NCBI GenBank assembly: GCA_949751835.1
Contig: CATKHK010000074.1
Coordinates: forward strand, 124,001-188,000
Reading direction: 5' to 3'
Length of the DNA stretch: 64,000 nucleotides
Source: Blepharisma japonicum
Taxonomy: Eukaryota; Ciliophora; Heterotrichea; Heterotrichida; Blepharismidae
Positions within the stretch are counted from its first letter, which is position 1; each line of letters begins with the position of its first letter. A program made the position numbers and the translations under genes. The notes below the pieces were generated by a model. The model had not been told where the DNA came from and made no database searches. It saw nothing but the letters and a program-made list of their open reading frames with translations. Of the stretch, positions 1-10,431 are shown piece after piece.

Positions 1-2261
1 ACACTGTTTTCAGTTGCAGATGGTCTTGCTTCAAAAGGCGTGCTTCTCCTTGATCTTTTATATTTTTCTGCTAGCTGTTTTAGCTTGCCATAGGATTCTG
101 AAAATGGGGATAAGCTGTTTGGATCTTCCATGTAAAGCTTTTCTATAATTTTACTAGCATGATGTCGAGGTAATCTTTCAGTATTAAGCAGATTTATGTG
201 CATACAAAGTTCAGCTAACTGCTGAACATTTGTGTATTTTTTGTCTTTTTTAAGCAAATATAAAAATTTAACTACAACTGGTTCTCATTGGCTTGAGACC
301 TTAATATCATACATAATATTATCCATAATAATTTCTTCGCTAGAACAAAAATCTCTAAAATCTTTTTTCTTCATAATAGGTTGTATTAAAGTTTGTATCA
401 ACTGAATTATCCCAAATTCTCCATAGTAAACATCAGCAAAACCCGCTTCAACTGTACTAATTGGTGATCCAGCCAATAAACTCCTTGTCTTCTTAAGTGG
501 AATTCCTGAAAAATATTGATTTTCATAATGCATCTGGTAGTATACAAATATTCCTTTTATTTCATTAAGCATTTCTAGGCACGAATTTTTTGCGAATTTT
601 TGAGCAGAATCAGAGGGTTCAAATGATGATAATTTTTTTTCAATATCTTCATAAAATTGTTTTGAGGTAATTTCACATTGAAGATCTAAGGTATAGCATT
701 TTTTATTTGTGAAAATTTTGTAGTCTTCTTTGTGGATGGATTCTAATATAATTAAAAATTGGTCAAGCAGAGATTCATCGAATTTTTCATAATAATCTAA
801 AAATTGATTAAATGTGACTGAGTCTAAAAAGAGTCCTCAAAAATTAGTCATCGTGCATTTCGATGTACAATTTTTTACTTTTTCCAAAAATACCTCCTTA
901 TGAATTTTCCAATTATTATCTTGAGTATCCAAATACGTAAAATCTGAAAACTTGCTAATCCCTACAATAAATTCATTAAAAAACGCATGCCGGATCAGCG
1001 ATACAAAAATTTGGTCCCTTTCAGTGTCTTCCCAAGTTTCAAGCAATTTTCTTGCAGTTTTCACAAACAGCTTATCTTCTAGATTTTCTTCTAAACTTGT
1101 CATTCTAAACGTGTTCAGTCTATCACTATTCACATAATAATAAGCTTTAGCAAGCTGGATTTTTCTTGAAATATTTGCTTTTACACAATCACAAAGCACT
1201 GATTTTTCTGAAGTATATAAAATATTTGAGTCAATATCTAAAATCGTCGCAGAATCATCAGCTTCTATAGCTTCTTCAGCGCTTATATGGTCACTATTTA
1301 TCCCTATAAGTACAGGAGTTGGTATTCCTAGCACATCAACTCCTCCTTCAGCTAAAACAGGAATATAACTTAACGTCCATTTCATAGGAAACAGCAAAAT
1401 TTTAAATGCTTCTAATACCAAATATAACAAATATTCATTGCATGATAATAAAAATGCATGCTTATTCAGTAGAATGCTTTCTCAAAATTCAATGACATTT
1501 CTTATATCAATTAAATCGATAAGAACAGCTACACAGCTTTCATTGTGAGATAAGCGTGAATAATGCTCTATAGGGATTGCTATTTGGTCTTTTCCTATAT
1601 GTAGGTTAATTTGTACGTCTGGAGGAGGAATTATGGTATCATTAAGCAAAAAGCAGCAGATTTTCATAAATTCAGTAGAGCTAAGCAGATGGGAAATATC
1701 TTTATTTTCGTTTTGCAGGATATCTAAAGTGTGGAGATATAAAGATTCTAAAATATTTCGAAATAAATCAATATAGTTGCTATGGGTCATTAAGCATAAA
1801 GCTATAGGGACATAATAGTCCTCAAAATTATTTGGTGAAGATGGAAATTCTCGTGGGATAAAATCAAAAAAATTTGGCTTATAGAGCCTATTTTTTGACA
1901 TCTCAATTATGTGTGGATTTATTTTTTCATATGTGATGAGACAATGAAAATGTGTAAAAATTCCTTTTTCATTTGTAATGGTTGTTGAGAAATATTTTGG
2001 CATGCCTTGAGTTTTTTCTAAACTAATGGTTTGGCTTGTGAAGATCATCTAGGTGAAAATTACGTTTATTTGTCCTGATGTCACAATATTTGAGGTTGGA
2101 GGAAGCTGAATGATCACTTCTGGAGTTCCTGACTGTTTTCCTTCTAAAAACATATCTGTCTAAAAATTACGGCGCAAGGATTTTAATGTGAGACCTAAAA
2201 TTGCAATTGAGTCAATAAGTCTTATTCCAGGTGGGCTGTCTTCTCTAAATAATTCTTCCAT
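1..2261 (-). CDS. DENN-domain protein, partial (3' end beyond window)
   Basis: A DENN-domain protein, probably a Rab guanine-nucleotide exchange factor acting in membrane traffic. The ATG is at 2259-2261. Two 15-nt introns (2156-2170 and 2049-2063) follow, then one long frame reads off the left edge, about 743 residues in view. Three in-frame TGA codons (1482-1484, 837-839, 285-287) are read as Trp; the flanking frames match exactly. The uDENN part has the run VIIQLPP. The core DENN strand reads LSYIPVLAEGGVDVLGIPTP at roughly residue 285, the family's 'yiPvLP...l.aPvPfliGi' signature. The remainder is probably the dDENN part. The domain call rests on this signature and the order uDENN-DENN. 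The Rab target cannot be told. Confidence 0.8.
2049..2063 (-). other. 15-nt intron 2 of the DENN gene
   Basis: gtaattttcacctag on the minus strand, between AAC and ATG codons. It carries an in-frame TAG; removing it joins the uDENN start to the long frame. Confidence 0.85.
2156..2170 (-). other. 15-nt intron 1 of the DENN gene
   Basis: gtaatttttagacag on the minus strand. It contains an in-frame TAG; removal joins C|AT into a His codon and keeps the frame open. Confidence 0.85.
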
Positions 2262-2394
2262 TTATCAAAATTATCAAAAATTTACAATTTCTATATTAAT
2301 TTAAAATAAATCACATATTTAAATGCAGTTAAATTATTATTAAACTATTAGATTACTAATAGTTAAATTTTATTAATCATATGTAGGTGCTTTA

Positions 2395-3168
2395 TTACAC
2401 CGATCTTAAATCATCACGAAAATTCGTCCGGGTGTCTTGTAAAAGCTCGCCAAGCTCCATATTATCCAATGATAGCCTATTCATTGTTTTCGGGGAATCT
2501 GAAATCAACTCATCAAGCTGCTTCAGTTGTGATTTATATTTCTCTAATAATTGTCCTATTTTTGTCGGCCCATCGCTGATTCTTAAAGTTTTATTAATTT
2601 TTCCCACAAAGTGAAGCACCTGCAAAGCATAGGTTTCATTTAGACAGCATAAAATAGTCAAAGTTGGCTGTGGGCTGAGCAATGGTAAATCTGCAAGACT
2701 CATAGAGAGTTTAGGTGTAACTGGAATTAACTGAAGATATGGAGGAGAACTCGTTAAGAAAGTGTTAGAGAGCTGCCATAAGATGATCCCCAGAGGCGAT
2801 TTTGAATGAATTTTTGCAATTTCTTTAAGTGCGTCATGACTAGTGCCTGCGATCCATTCTTTTTTTAATCTCATATGAGATAATCTTCCTGTTTTGACTA
2901 AGGTGCATCGAGCTGGAAATAATCTAGATAAGTCGGAATCTAGTAAATTGAATAATTGTTCAAAGTTCAAGCCGCACCCAATAATACTTGCGCTTTCGCC
3001 AGTTTTACAAACTGACTCAATCGCTGCTATCGCAATGTTTTTAATTGTGTCGAGTCTTCCTACAAAGTCAACAGTCACGCTTATCTGCATACTCTGAGAG
3101 GAATATATTATTGTATCATCGTCAACTTGAAAGTCGCCACTTTCAACATATGCGCCGACGATTACCAT
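2395..3168 (-). CDS. hypothetical protein, 257 aa (possibly a degenerate kinesin-like fold)
   Basis: Open frame of 257 residues with ATG at 3166-3168, a TAA two codons upstream that fixes the start, and a TAA end. It is soluble: no signal peptide or membrane helix. I do not recognise the family. The C-terminal third (a PPYLQLIPVTPKL segment, then TLTILCCLNETYALQVLHFV and GKINKTLR) is faintly like the end of a kinesin motor (VPYRDSKLTRLL, then a T-M-I-A-C strand and a 'TLKFANRAKKIKN' helix), but there is no P-loop or DLAGSE motif. If related, it could not bind ATP in the usual way. The resemblance is an inference by eye and weak. It lies between the DENN gene and a ubiquitin protease on the same strand. 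Confidence 0.6.
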   Translation of the reverse strand: MVIVGAYVESGDFQVDDDTIIYSSQSMQISVTVDFVGRLDTIKNIAIAAIESVCKTGESASIIGCGLNFEQLFNLLDSDLSRLFPARCTLVKTGRLSHMRLKKEWIAGTSHDALKEIAKIHSKSPLGIILWQLSNTFLTSSPPYLQLIPVTPKLSMSLADLPLLSPQPTLTILCCLNETYALQVLHFVGKINKTLRISDGPTKIGQLLEKYKSQLKQLDELISDSPKTMNRLSLDNMELGELLQDTRTNFRDDLRSV

Positions 3169-3257
3169 CTTTTAAAATTCATGATAAATGCATAATAATC
3201 TTCTCCATCATCTGATTTTTACACAAATTAATTATTAGCCAAATGAATTAAAATATC

Positions 3258-4160
3258 TTATGAATAAAATGCTATGTAAAAATGAGCATGGTCCAGCTTT
3301 AGTGTTTTGTTATAAGAAACAACTTCATCATCAATTAAAATTTTCTTCCTATGAAAATAAGTAGTGTAATGCCCGTATCTTAATGATCGACTTTTATGCA
3401 GAATCACGGCTGATAAATTATACCTTTTAGTCCCGATTTCAACATTTTGAGGGATTTCTACCTTACTTGACACTTTGCTTGCATTTCCGGTGGTTTGGTT
3501 GAATTGGAATCTGTTCATTTTTACCACAAGGATTTCTGGAGGTTTTATTATTGTTTTGTAGCACGTAAGTTTTGGCCATGTGCAATTTGGGCAGTCAGAT
3601 AAAATTTCTTCCATACTTCCATTGATTTGTTCTTGTAAGGTCGATCCATCAATCATCATATGAAAAGTATTATCTTCTTTTAAATCCCCGATAAAGCTCA
3701 AATTGCAGCTCTCGCAAAAACACTCAGATTGCGTTGAAAATTGAAAAACTGACCCGTCAAAAGCTGCGAGCATAGCTATAAAAAATTCATGTGCGTCCTC
3801 CTGGACATTTTTATGTTCCCATAAATGGTCAAGTTCTGTTAATACAATTTCAGTGGAAATAGGCTGCTCAGAATATGAACGCAAACTTTTTATCATTAAG
3901 CCTAGCTGTGAGTCTGAAGTAATATAGAGAGGAACCATCAGATCAGCGAAAACTTGGAAGACTGAATTTATATAGCAGGAATTTCCTATGTTAATGAGTC
4001 CTGTTTTACATTGACAGAAGTGCTCATCTTCTTTATTGTACAGTGTAGAACACTTCAAACAGCAAACTTCGATTGAATTTTTGATGACTTTGAGCTTTTT
4101 AGTTTTTGGGATTAAATCGTAGTTTGGATTTTTTCGCTTTCGAGTTCTGAGGCCTTCCAT
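3258..4160 (-). CDS. ubiquitin carboxyl-terminal hydrolase (USP/UCH family)
   Basis: A 300-residue deubiquitinase of the C19 (USP) family, which cleaves isopeptide bonds of ubiquitin. The Cys box is GLINIGNSCYINS with the nucleophile at C62; the family consensus is GNTCYxNS. The His box is GHYTTYF (H264), followed by DDEVVS, where the Asp partner is expected. Between them are DAHEFF and a Cys-x2-Cys pair (CESC) plus CPNC, fitting the zinc site in the fingers domain. A Cys-rich N terminus (CCLKC...HFCQC, residues 33-51) may be a further small zinc knuckle. It is short for a USP, so it is nearly a bare catalytic domain. The basic N terminus (RTRKRK) could be a nuclear signal. ATG start, TAA stop. 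Confidence 0.88.
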   Translation of the reverse strand: MEGLRTRKRKNPNYDLIPKTKKLKVIKNSIEVCCLKCSTLYNKEDEHFCQCKTGLINIGNSCYINSVFQVFADLMVPLYITSDSQLGLMIKSLRSYSEQPISTEIVLTELDHLWEHKNVQEDAHEFFIAMLAAFDGSVFQFSTQSECFCESCNLSFIGDLKEDNTFHMMIDGSTLQEQINGSMEEILSDCPNCTWPKLTCYKTIIKPPEILVVKMNRFQFNQTTGNASKVSSKVEIPQNVEIGTKRYNLSAVILHKSRSLRYGHYTTYFHRKKILIDDEVVSYNKTLKLDHAHFYIAFYS

Positions 4161-5026
4161 AATTTAAATTGCTTAATAAGCGAGTAATTGGCTCCCCTTA
4201 GCTTATTTTGGCTCAAAATGCAAATTTGAAAGATTTCGAAAATTGGGTGGAAAATATGACCAGGAAGATAAAGAAGGCAAAAAGGTTTTAGATTGGATTT
4301 TATTGAAATAAAAAAATTGGCGCGAGAATTTTGTGACTAAACATTGCAGTGTACGCTATTGTAATAAAAAATGGCATCCATATTAATCATTATTTAAATT
4401 TAGATTTTTATTAGCATTTTTCTTGGTTTTGCTTTATTTTATTTTATTTTATTATCCTAATATAACTCGCCAATATAATAGATTAAAGCAATAGTTTAAG
4501 TGTGATGATAAAATTCTTCGATTTAATACATAGAATAGACACTAAAAATAAAAAGCGTTGCAAATATTTGTTAAAAAAATAAATTTATTGTCCGTCTAAT
4601 ATTAAAGTGTGATTAAATCAACTTGTATATCTATAGAAATAGCCCTGTTGACATAGACCTCTTTAAAATTTTATATTATTGAATATGGAACTCAAACTCA
4701 AATTAAAGCGAAGGGTACAAGCTTGTAATTATCGGAAAGAATTTTAGCTTAATATTCTTTCTTTTAGAATATTAGGTTTGCTTTATTTAATTAATAAGTC
4801 AAATATACAAATTCTGTGTTTTTTTCTTTTAGTCATAATGTCATTATAACCTACAAAATCACTCATTTAAATAAATTTTGTTTTTGTCTTTAAAAAGATG
4901 AATTCGTACAAAACTTTAATTTTACTATAATATTTATAGTGCACTATTGAAAATCCTCGAAAAGCCAATCCTTTCTTATTTATCGTAACCCATATTTCAT
5001 TAGGCATAAAATAAATAAAAAATTAA
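4161..5026. other. AT-rich spacer, no gene seen
   Basis: 866 bp between two divergently transcribed genes, so it should hold both promoters. Only AT-rich runs and short homopolymers are visible; no open frame, tRNA or repeat was recognised. Confidence 0.6.
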
Positions 5027-5923
5027 ATGCTTAGAAGAAGTCTTCGGTTATTTTCATCATTAGAATTAACTCCTACATTTCCTCCACGATTGCAGTTGAC
5101 TTTGTCATCTCAAACCCAAGAATTCGTTCTTGAGTCTCATAAAACCATTGGTGACTTGATCCAAGAAATCAAGCTCGGAGATAATGCTATAAAATCAGTC
5201 AAACTCTTGTTTTCAGATAAAGAGGCACCTCTGTCTCTTACATTAGGTGAAATTACGAAAAAGCCATTCCATATATCAATCGACAACAGAAACTATCATG
5301 TTTATCCTGGAATTGGTCAGTTTATAAGAGGTAAAGAAGAGTTTTTAGGATTATGCAAAGAAGCTGGGATTTCTTTTAATGATGCTAGAATTATTAGCAA
5401 ATACTTAGAAAGGCTTACCAATTCACTCCCTAATCAATTCACATATTCTGATTTACAAGCTGCAGCAGCTTCTGCGATTGAAGAAGATAACACTGCAAGG
5501 GAATCCGACATTGAAATACTCAAATCTCAAATTGAGTCTATGAAAATCGAATTAGAACCTTTAGAAAAGAAATTAAAAGAAATTGAAGAAAAATCCCATC
5601 ATTATGCGAAAATGGTGATTTATGGAGGCTTGAGTACTTTAATTGCTCAATGGGGGATTATTGGATATGGGACTTTTATTTTATATGGCTGGGATGTGAT
5701 GGAGCCAGTTTCTTATGTAGTTGGGTCAAGTTGGCTATTTTTAGGCTATATGTTTTTTATGAAGAATAAAGAAGGATTCAAAATAACATCATTCACTGAT
5801 ATGTTGTTTAGAAAAAAATTCAATAAATTGGTAAAAAGTGAGCATTTGGACTTGAAAAGAATCGAAATTCTGAAAAAGAGTATTTCTCTGGTGAATCAGC
5901 AGATTGAGCTTTTAAAGCCTTAA
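5027..5923 (+). CDS. MCU: mitochondrial calcium uniporter pore subunit
   Basis: MCU forms the Ca2+ channel of the inner mitochondrial membrane. The 298-residue protein starts with an arginine-rich, acid-poor presequence (MLRRSLRLFSS). A β-grasp-like N domain follows, then a coiled coil (about 158-192), TM1 (about 196-218) and TM2 (about 227-246). The selectivity-filter loop is WDVMEPVSY (222-230), matching the family WDIMEPVTY with Val for Ile; the Asp and Glu that bind Ca2+ are both present. A second coiled segment ends the protein. Length is typical of the pore subunit. No MICU-type gene is visible nearby. ATG is the first in frame after an AT-rich leader; TAA stop. Confidence 0.93.
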   Translation: MLRRSLRLFSSLELTPTFPPRLQLTLSSQTQEFVLESHKTIGDLIQEIKLGDNAIKSVKLLFSDKEAPLSLTLGEITKKPFHISIDNRNYHVYPGIGQFIRGKEEFLGLCKEAGISFNDARIISKYLERLTNSLPNQFTYSDLQAAAASAIEEDNTARESDIEILKSQIESMKIELEPLEKKLKEIEEKSHHYAKMVIYGGLSTLIAQWGIIGYGTFILYGWDVMEPVSYVVGSSWLFLGYMFFMKNKEGFKITSFTDMLFRKKFNKLVKSEHLDLKRIEILKKSISLVNQQIELLKP

Positions 5924-5931
5924 AAGGGTTT

Positions 5932-6165
5932 AAATAATAAAGAAGTTCGTATTATGTCTAATGGAGTGTTTTATAAATATTATTAAATAGATTCTCAGTC
6001 AATATTTATCTTTGCTCAAGCAGAAAATCCTAATCCGGGCGTTTTCCAATTTATGCTCCAATAAGTTACCCTTTCGCAGATCTCTTTCATGATCCCAAGG
6101 CACATTAAACATCCCAGCCCCTCCTCTTCCATCAACTATTCAGCTGACTTTTATAGAAAATTTTT
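5932..6165 (-). pseudogene. possible gene relic or unrecognised exon
   Basis: On the minus strand an open frame (TGA read as Trp) includes VSWIVDGRGGAGMFNVPWDH and continues with charged residues, then runs into AT-rich low-complexity sequence before a TAA. The DNA here is clearly richer in GC than the surrounding spacer. A TAA lies just upstream with no ATG or clear 15-16-nt intron to supply a start. It is either a decayed gene piece or an exon whose start I cannot find. No family recognised. Confidence 0.25.
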
Positions 6166-6298
6166 AGCAAAAAAATACTCAATTGCTATTCAAAGTATAA
6201 GAATTGCAAGACTATTGATAGGACTAAATTTGCCTAAATCACATTATGATTCTTATTTCTTTTAATTTTATAAATTCTGATTTATTTAAGAGTTTTGA

Positions 6299-7558
6299 CT
6301 ATTGTGATTCTTTTATTGAATCGTATATAATACTGATTCCTTCATGCAGTTGTTGTCTATTAATCACCAATGGTGGCGCAAATCTAATAATATTTCCATG
6401 AGTTGGCTTTGCCAATAGTCCTTTTTCTGCCATTTTCTCACACAATTCCCAAGCTCCACTAGGGGTAGAAATTTCAAGAGCGTTCATAAGCCCTTTTCCT
6501 CTAACTTCTTTTACAAATCCTCCTTCAAGTTTCTTTAATTCTGCTCTAAAAACTTCTCCTAATTCTCTTGAATTATTAATCAAATTTTCTTCAAAGACAA
6601 CTTCAAGGGCAGTTTTAGCGATTTTACAAGCCAAAGGATTTCCACCAAATGTAGAGCCATGAGAGTTTGGATCTAAAACTTGCAAAATTGACTCATCAGC
6701 AAGTACAGCACTTATGGGCATGAGGCCGCCTGATAATGATTTTCCTAAAGTTACGATGTCAGGCTTTACACCTTCCCATTCAACTGCAAGAAGTTTTCCA
6801 GCTCTTCCAATGCCTGTCTGTATTTCGTCAGCAATCCAAAGTACATTATATTTTGTGCACAATTCCCTGACTTTTGTTAAATACCCTTGGCTTGGTACCA
6901 CTACACCTGCTTCTCCTTGTATTGGCTCCATCATAAATGCAGATGTATTAGGGTTTCTCAATTCCACTTCTAATTCTTCAATATTATCATATGGCACCAA
7001 ATGGAAATTTAAACCTCCAAAAGGCCCAAAATTCCTATATCTGTCAGGGTCATCAGATGAGCCACAAGCAGCTAAAGTTCGACCCCAGAAATTTCCAGTG
7101 CAAAAAATGACCTTGGCCTGATTATCAGGGATTCCTTTGACTTGGTAACCCCATCTCCTTGCAATTTTAACAGCAGACTCGCCTGCTTCAGCGCCTGAAT
7201 TCATCATAAGGACTTTTTGGAAGCCAAATGTTTTGCAGAGAAGCTCTTCAGTGTCGCCTAAAAGGTTGTTGTAGAAAGCCCTAGAAGTTATTGTGAGAAC
7301 TTGGGCTTGGTCTATCATTGTTTGGACTATTTTAGGGTGGCAGTGACCTTGATTGACGGCAGAGTACGCAGACAAGAAATCCATGTACCGTTTGCCTGCA
7401 ATATCCCAGACATAAATTCCTTGGCCACGCTGAAGAACGACTGGAAGGGGATGATAGTTGTGGGCGCCATAATCTAATTCTTTTTGAATAAAAGGCTCGC
7501 CACCTCTGGTTAAAGATTTAAGGCTGCCGGAGTTTCTCAAGAGCATTTTTGATATCAT
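6299..7558 (-). CDS. OAT: ornithine aminotransferase, mitochondrial
   Basis: PLP enzyme of class III that converts L-ornithine and a 2-oxoacid to glutamate-5-semialdehyde and an amino acid, in the mitochondrial matrix. The 419 residues match the family end to end: the GAHNYHPLPVVL opening (residues 31-42), NSGAEAGESAVKIAR, ADEIQTGIGRAGK with the pyridine-N Asp at D244, and TLGKSLSGG with the Schiff-base Lys at K273. A short N-terminal extension rich in Arg/Ser/Lys (MISKMLLRNSGSLKSLTRGG) is a plausible import signal; the second Met at residue 5 is an alternative start. It ends in TAG. MCU next door is also mitochondrial but is transcribed towards it, so this is not evidence of co-regulation. 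Confidence 0.93.
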   Translation of the reverse strand: MISKMLLRNSGSLKSLTRGGEPFIQKELDYGAHNYHPLPVVLQRGQGIYVWDIAGKRYMDFLSAYSAVNQGHCHPKIVQTMIDQAQVLTITSRAFYNNLLGDTEELLCKTFGFQKVLMMNSGAEAGESAVKIARRWGYQVKGIPDNQAKVIFCTGNFWGRTLAACGSSDDPDRYRNFGPFGGLNFHLVPYDNIEELEVELRNPNTSAFMMEPIQGEAGVVVPSQGYLTKVRELCTKYNVLWIADEIQTGIGRAGKLLAVEWEGVKPDIVTLGKSLSGGLMPISAVLADESILQVLDPNSHGSTFGGNPLACKIAKTALEVVFEENLINNSRELGEVFRAELKKLEGGFVKEVRGKGLMNALEISTPSGAWELCEKMAEKGLLAKPTHGNIIRFAPPLVINRQQLHEGISIIYDSIKESQ

Positions 7559-8064
7559 TGTATATATATATGTCAGACATATCTAGCCACATAAATTATA
7601 ATTAATTTTAGCAGTTTAAAATTTGAATTAAATAGGCTTGAGGTGGGTATTTTTGGAGATAGGATGATATAAAACTTGGCTGGTTTTTAGGAGTTTTGCT
7701 ACATATGGAGAAAAAATGATTCGCAGAAATTTTATGGTTTAAAGGATTAAATTAACTTGCTTTTGATAGATCTATGTCATTTATATCACTATTTATTTAA
7801 CTGATTTTCGTATAATCCTTTATCCAATATCCAATTTCATCAAAAACTATAAGCTGATGAGCGATTTATAAAAATTCCTTTTAATAATAAAAAGAATTTC
7901 TCTTCATTGAAACGCTAAAAATAATAGTTGATAATGCCTGCAATTTAATTAATTAAGCTATCTATAGTTCTCATTGCAAGAATTTTATAAGAGAATTCTC
8001 AAACTCCACCAATAATTTTCTCTATATTTTTAGCTCAATTTATAATTTTCATATCTTTTCATAA
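7559..8064. other. AT-rich spacer between divergent OAT and eIF5B genes
   Basis: 506 bp that must hold the two promoters. No open frame, RNA gene or repeat was recognised. Confidence 0.55.
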
Positions 8065-10410
8065 ATGGATTCTAAGAAAAAGACCAAACAGGGCAAAGGC
8101 AAAAAACCTTCAAATGTAGCAAAACTAGCAATGCAGGCAAGAATAGAGGCAGAGCACGAAGAAGAAGAAAAACTGCAGCAAGAAGCTTTAAGAAAACAAA
8201 AAGAAGCAGAAGAGGAATTAAAAAGACAAGAAGAGGAGCGTCAGAAACAAGAAGAAATTGAGAAACGCAAAAAGGAAAGAAAAGAAAAAAAACTGGAAAT
8301 GAAAAGATTAGGGCTCTATAGGACTCCGCAACAAATAGAAAACGATAGAAAAGATGAAGAAGCTAAAAAGAGATTTCTAGAGCTGGGATTAGTCAAAACT
8401 AGTGAGACTGTAACTCCTATGGGGCTACCTGATGGGAGGAATAGAAAGAAAAGAGAGTTTAAGCCAAAGCCTGTAGAAGAAGTAAAAATTGAAGAGAATA
8501 AAGGGGAAGATGTAGAAGATGACTTAGTATCTGAAAAATTGCCAAAACGGAAAAAATCAAGAGCCATTAGTGAAAATTCTGATGGCACATCTGAAGAAAA
8601 GAAAGCAGAAGATGCTAAAATAAGGTACAAAGCCCCAATTGTATGCATTTTAGGACACGTTGATACAGGCAAAACCAAACTTCTCGACAAAATCCGACGC
8701 ACAAATGTTCAAGCCTCCGAAGCTGGCGGAATCACCCAACAAATCGGTGCCACAATGTTCCCAGCAGACGCTATAGAAACCCTTACCCAGAAGCTTCCAA
8801 ATCTTTCTTTAACTATAGACGTCCCAGGTTTACTAATTATTGACACTCCAGGTCACGAATCTTTTTCAAACCTTCGATCCCGAGGTTCATCTCTTTGCAA
8901 TATTGGCATTCTCGTAGTAGACATAATGCATGGCCTCGAAAACCAAACAATTGAGTCTCTTTCTATTTTCAAAACCAAAAATATCCCTTTTATTGTCGCT
9001 CTTAACAAAATTGATAGACTTTATGAGTGGTCTCCTAGCAAAGACGAAGCGTTTCTTACTACTTTTAACAATCAAAAGAGCCATGTCCAAGACGAATTTA
9101 TGAGGAGAGCTAAGGAAACTATTTTAGAATTTAACCATAAAGGATATAATGCTGCACTTTATTATGAAAACCCTGATCCTGAGGAATATATTAGTCTTGT
9201 CCCAACAAGTGCGATTACAGGAGAAGGGATTCCTGATATGCTTGGGATGATTTTGAATATTTCACAGACAAAATTGAGGAGTAGCATTATTTATCAGCCT
9301 AAATTAGAAGCAACTGTTATGGAAGTGAAAATTATTGAAGGGCTTGGAACTACGATTGATGTGATTTTAATGAATGGAGTCATAAAAGAAGATGATAGTA
9401 TTGTTGTTGCTGGGTTTAATGGGCCTATTTCTACAAGAGTAAGAGCTTTATTGACGCCAATGCCGCTTAGAGAAATGAGGGTCAAAGGCGAATATCTGCA
9501 TCATAAAGCAGTAAGAGCTTCTATGGGTGTAAAAATATCAGCCCAAGGCTTAGACCATGCTATGGCTGGCTCCCCTCTTTTTATAGCCAAAAATGAAGAA
9601 GAAATCCCTCGCCTTCAAGAAGAGGTCCAAAGAGAAATAACAGAAATTTTTAAATCGATCAATAATAAAGACAAAGGGGTCCATGTCCAAGCTTCAACTG
9701 TAGGCTCACTAGAAGCTTTACTAGAATTCTTAAAACAGTCTAAAATTCCTGTAAGCAGCGTCAATATTGGCCCAGTTTTCAAAAAAGATATAATGAAAGC
9801 TCAAACCCAAATAGAAAAAGGAAACGAAAAACAATATGCAACAGTTATGGCATTTGACGTAAAAATCACTCAAGAAGCACAGGATTATGCAGATTCGTGT
9901 GGGGTAAAAATAATTTCTGATAATATTATATTTCACCTTTTCGATAGGTTTACTCAATATGTAGAAGACATAAAAAAGCAAGAAAAATTAGAAGGGAAAG
10001 GAAAAGGTGCTGTTTTCCCATGTCTGCTAAAAATTGTTGAAATTGTGAAAAATTCAGATCCCATTACTTTAAGGGTAGATGTCGTGGATGGTGTGCTAAA
10101 GGCAGGCACTCCATTATGCATTCATGAAAAAGAAAATTTAATTATAGGAAAAGTCGAGACAATTGAACTTAATAATGAAAATATCGAGCTCCATAGACCT
10201 GGGCAAGGAAGTGTAGTCATAAAATTAAAAGGATTAGACCCAGAGCAAGATGCTTATGAGGCAGGTAGGGATTTTGAAGAGTCTGACGATTTGTCAAGCT
10301 GGCTTACAAGAGAATCTATTGATTTGCTGAAGGATTATTATAGAGATGAAATGACTGTGAATGATTGGAAATTAGTAAAAGCTTTTAAAACCAAGTATCA
10401 AATCGATTAG
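8065..10410 (+). CDS. EIF5B: translation initiation factor eIF5B
   Basis: GTPase that joins the ribosomal subunits and helps Met-tRNAi stay in place. 781 residues: a long Lys/Glu coiled N-terminal region (about 1-185) as in all eukaryotic eIF5B, then the IF2-type GTPase with GHVDTGKT (197-204), GGITQQIGAT (switch I), DTPGH (260-264), NKIDR (314-318) and SAITG. β-barrel and IF2 domains follow, and the C-terminal helical end (NDWKLVKAFKTKYQID) fits the eIF1A-binding tail. There are no in-frame TGA codons and no introns. The TAG stop lies 21 bp from the end of the convergent gene, so the two transcripts almost touch. Confidence 0.95.
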   Translation: MDSKKKTKQGKGKKPSNVAKLAMQARIEAEHEEEEKLQQEALRKQKEAEEELKRQEEERQKQEEIEKRKKERKEKKLEMKRLGLYRTPQQIENDRKDEEAKKRFLELGLVKTSETVTPMGLPDGRNRKKREFKPKPVEEVKIEENKGEDVEDDLVSEKLPKRKKSRAISENSDGTSEEKKAEDAKIRYKAPIVCILGHVDTGKTKLLDKIRRTNVQASEAGGITQQIGATMFPADAIETLTQKLPNLSLTIDVPGLLIIDTPGHESFSNLRSRGSSLCNIGILVVDIMHGLENQTIESLSIFKTKNIPFIVALNKIDRLYEWSPSKDEAFLTTFNNQKSHVQDEFMRRAKETILEFNHKGYNAALYYENPDPEEYISLVPTSAITGEGIPDMLGMILNISQTKLRSSIIYQPKLEATVMEVKIIEGLGTTIDVILMNGVIKEDDSIVVAGFNGPISTRVRALLTPMPLREMRVKGEYLHHKAVRASMGVKISAQGLDHAMAGSPLFIAKNEEEIPRLQEEVQREITEIFKSINNKDKGVHVQASTVGSLEALLEFLKQSKIPVSSVNIGPVFKKDIMKAQTQIEKGNEKQYATVMAFDVKITQEAQDYADSCGVKIISDNIIFHLFDRFTQYVEDIKKQEKLEGKGKGAVFPCLLKIVEIVKNSDPITLRVDVVDGVLKAGTPLCIHEKENLIIGKVETIELNNENIELHRPGQGSVVIKLKGLDPEQDAYEAGRDFEESDDLSSWLTRESIDLLKDYYRDEMTVNDWKLVKAFKTKYQID

Positions 10411-10431
10411 TTAAATAAACGTAAAAATCAA

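Noticed and set aside
2395-3168. confident kinesin assignment
   Set aside because: No P-loop or switch II motif; the resemblance is limited to the C-terminal third.
10395-10410. gtatcaaatcgattag at the end of eIF5B looks like a 16-nt intron
   Set aside because: The unspliced C terminus KAFKTKYQID matches the family end; splicing would cut it short. Treated as chance, which also shows that GT...TAG patterns at stops are not proof of an intron.
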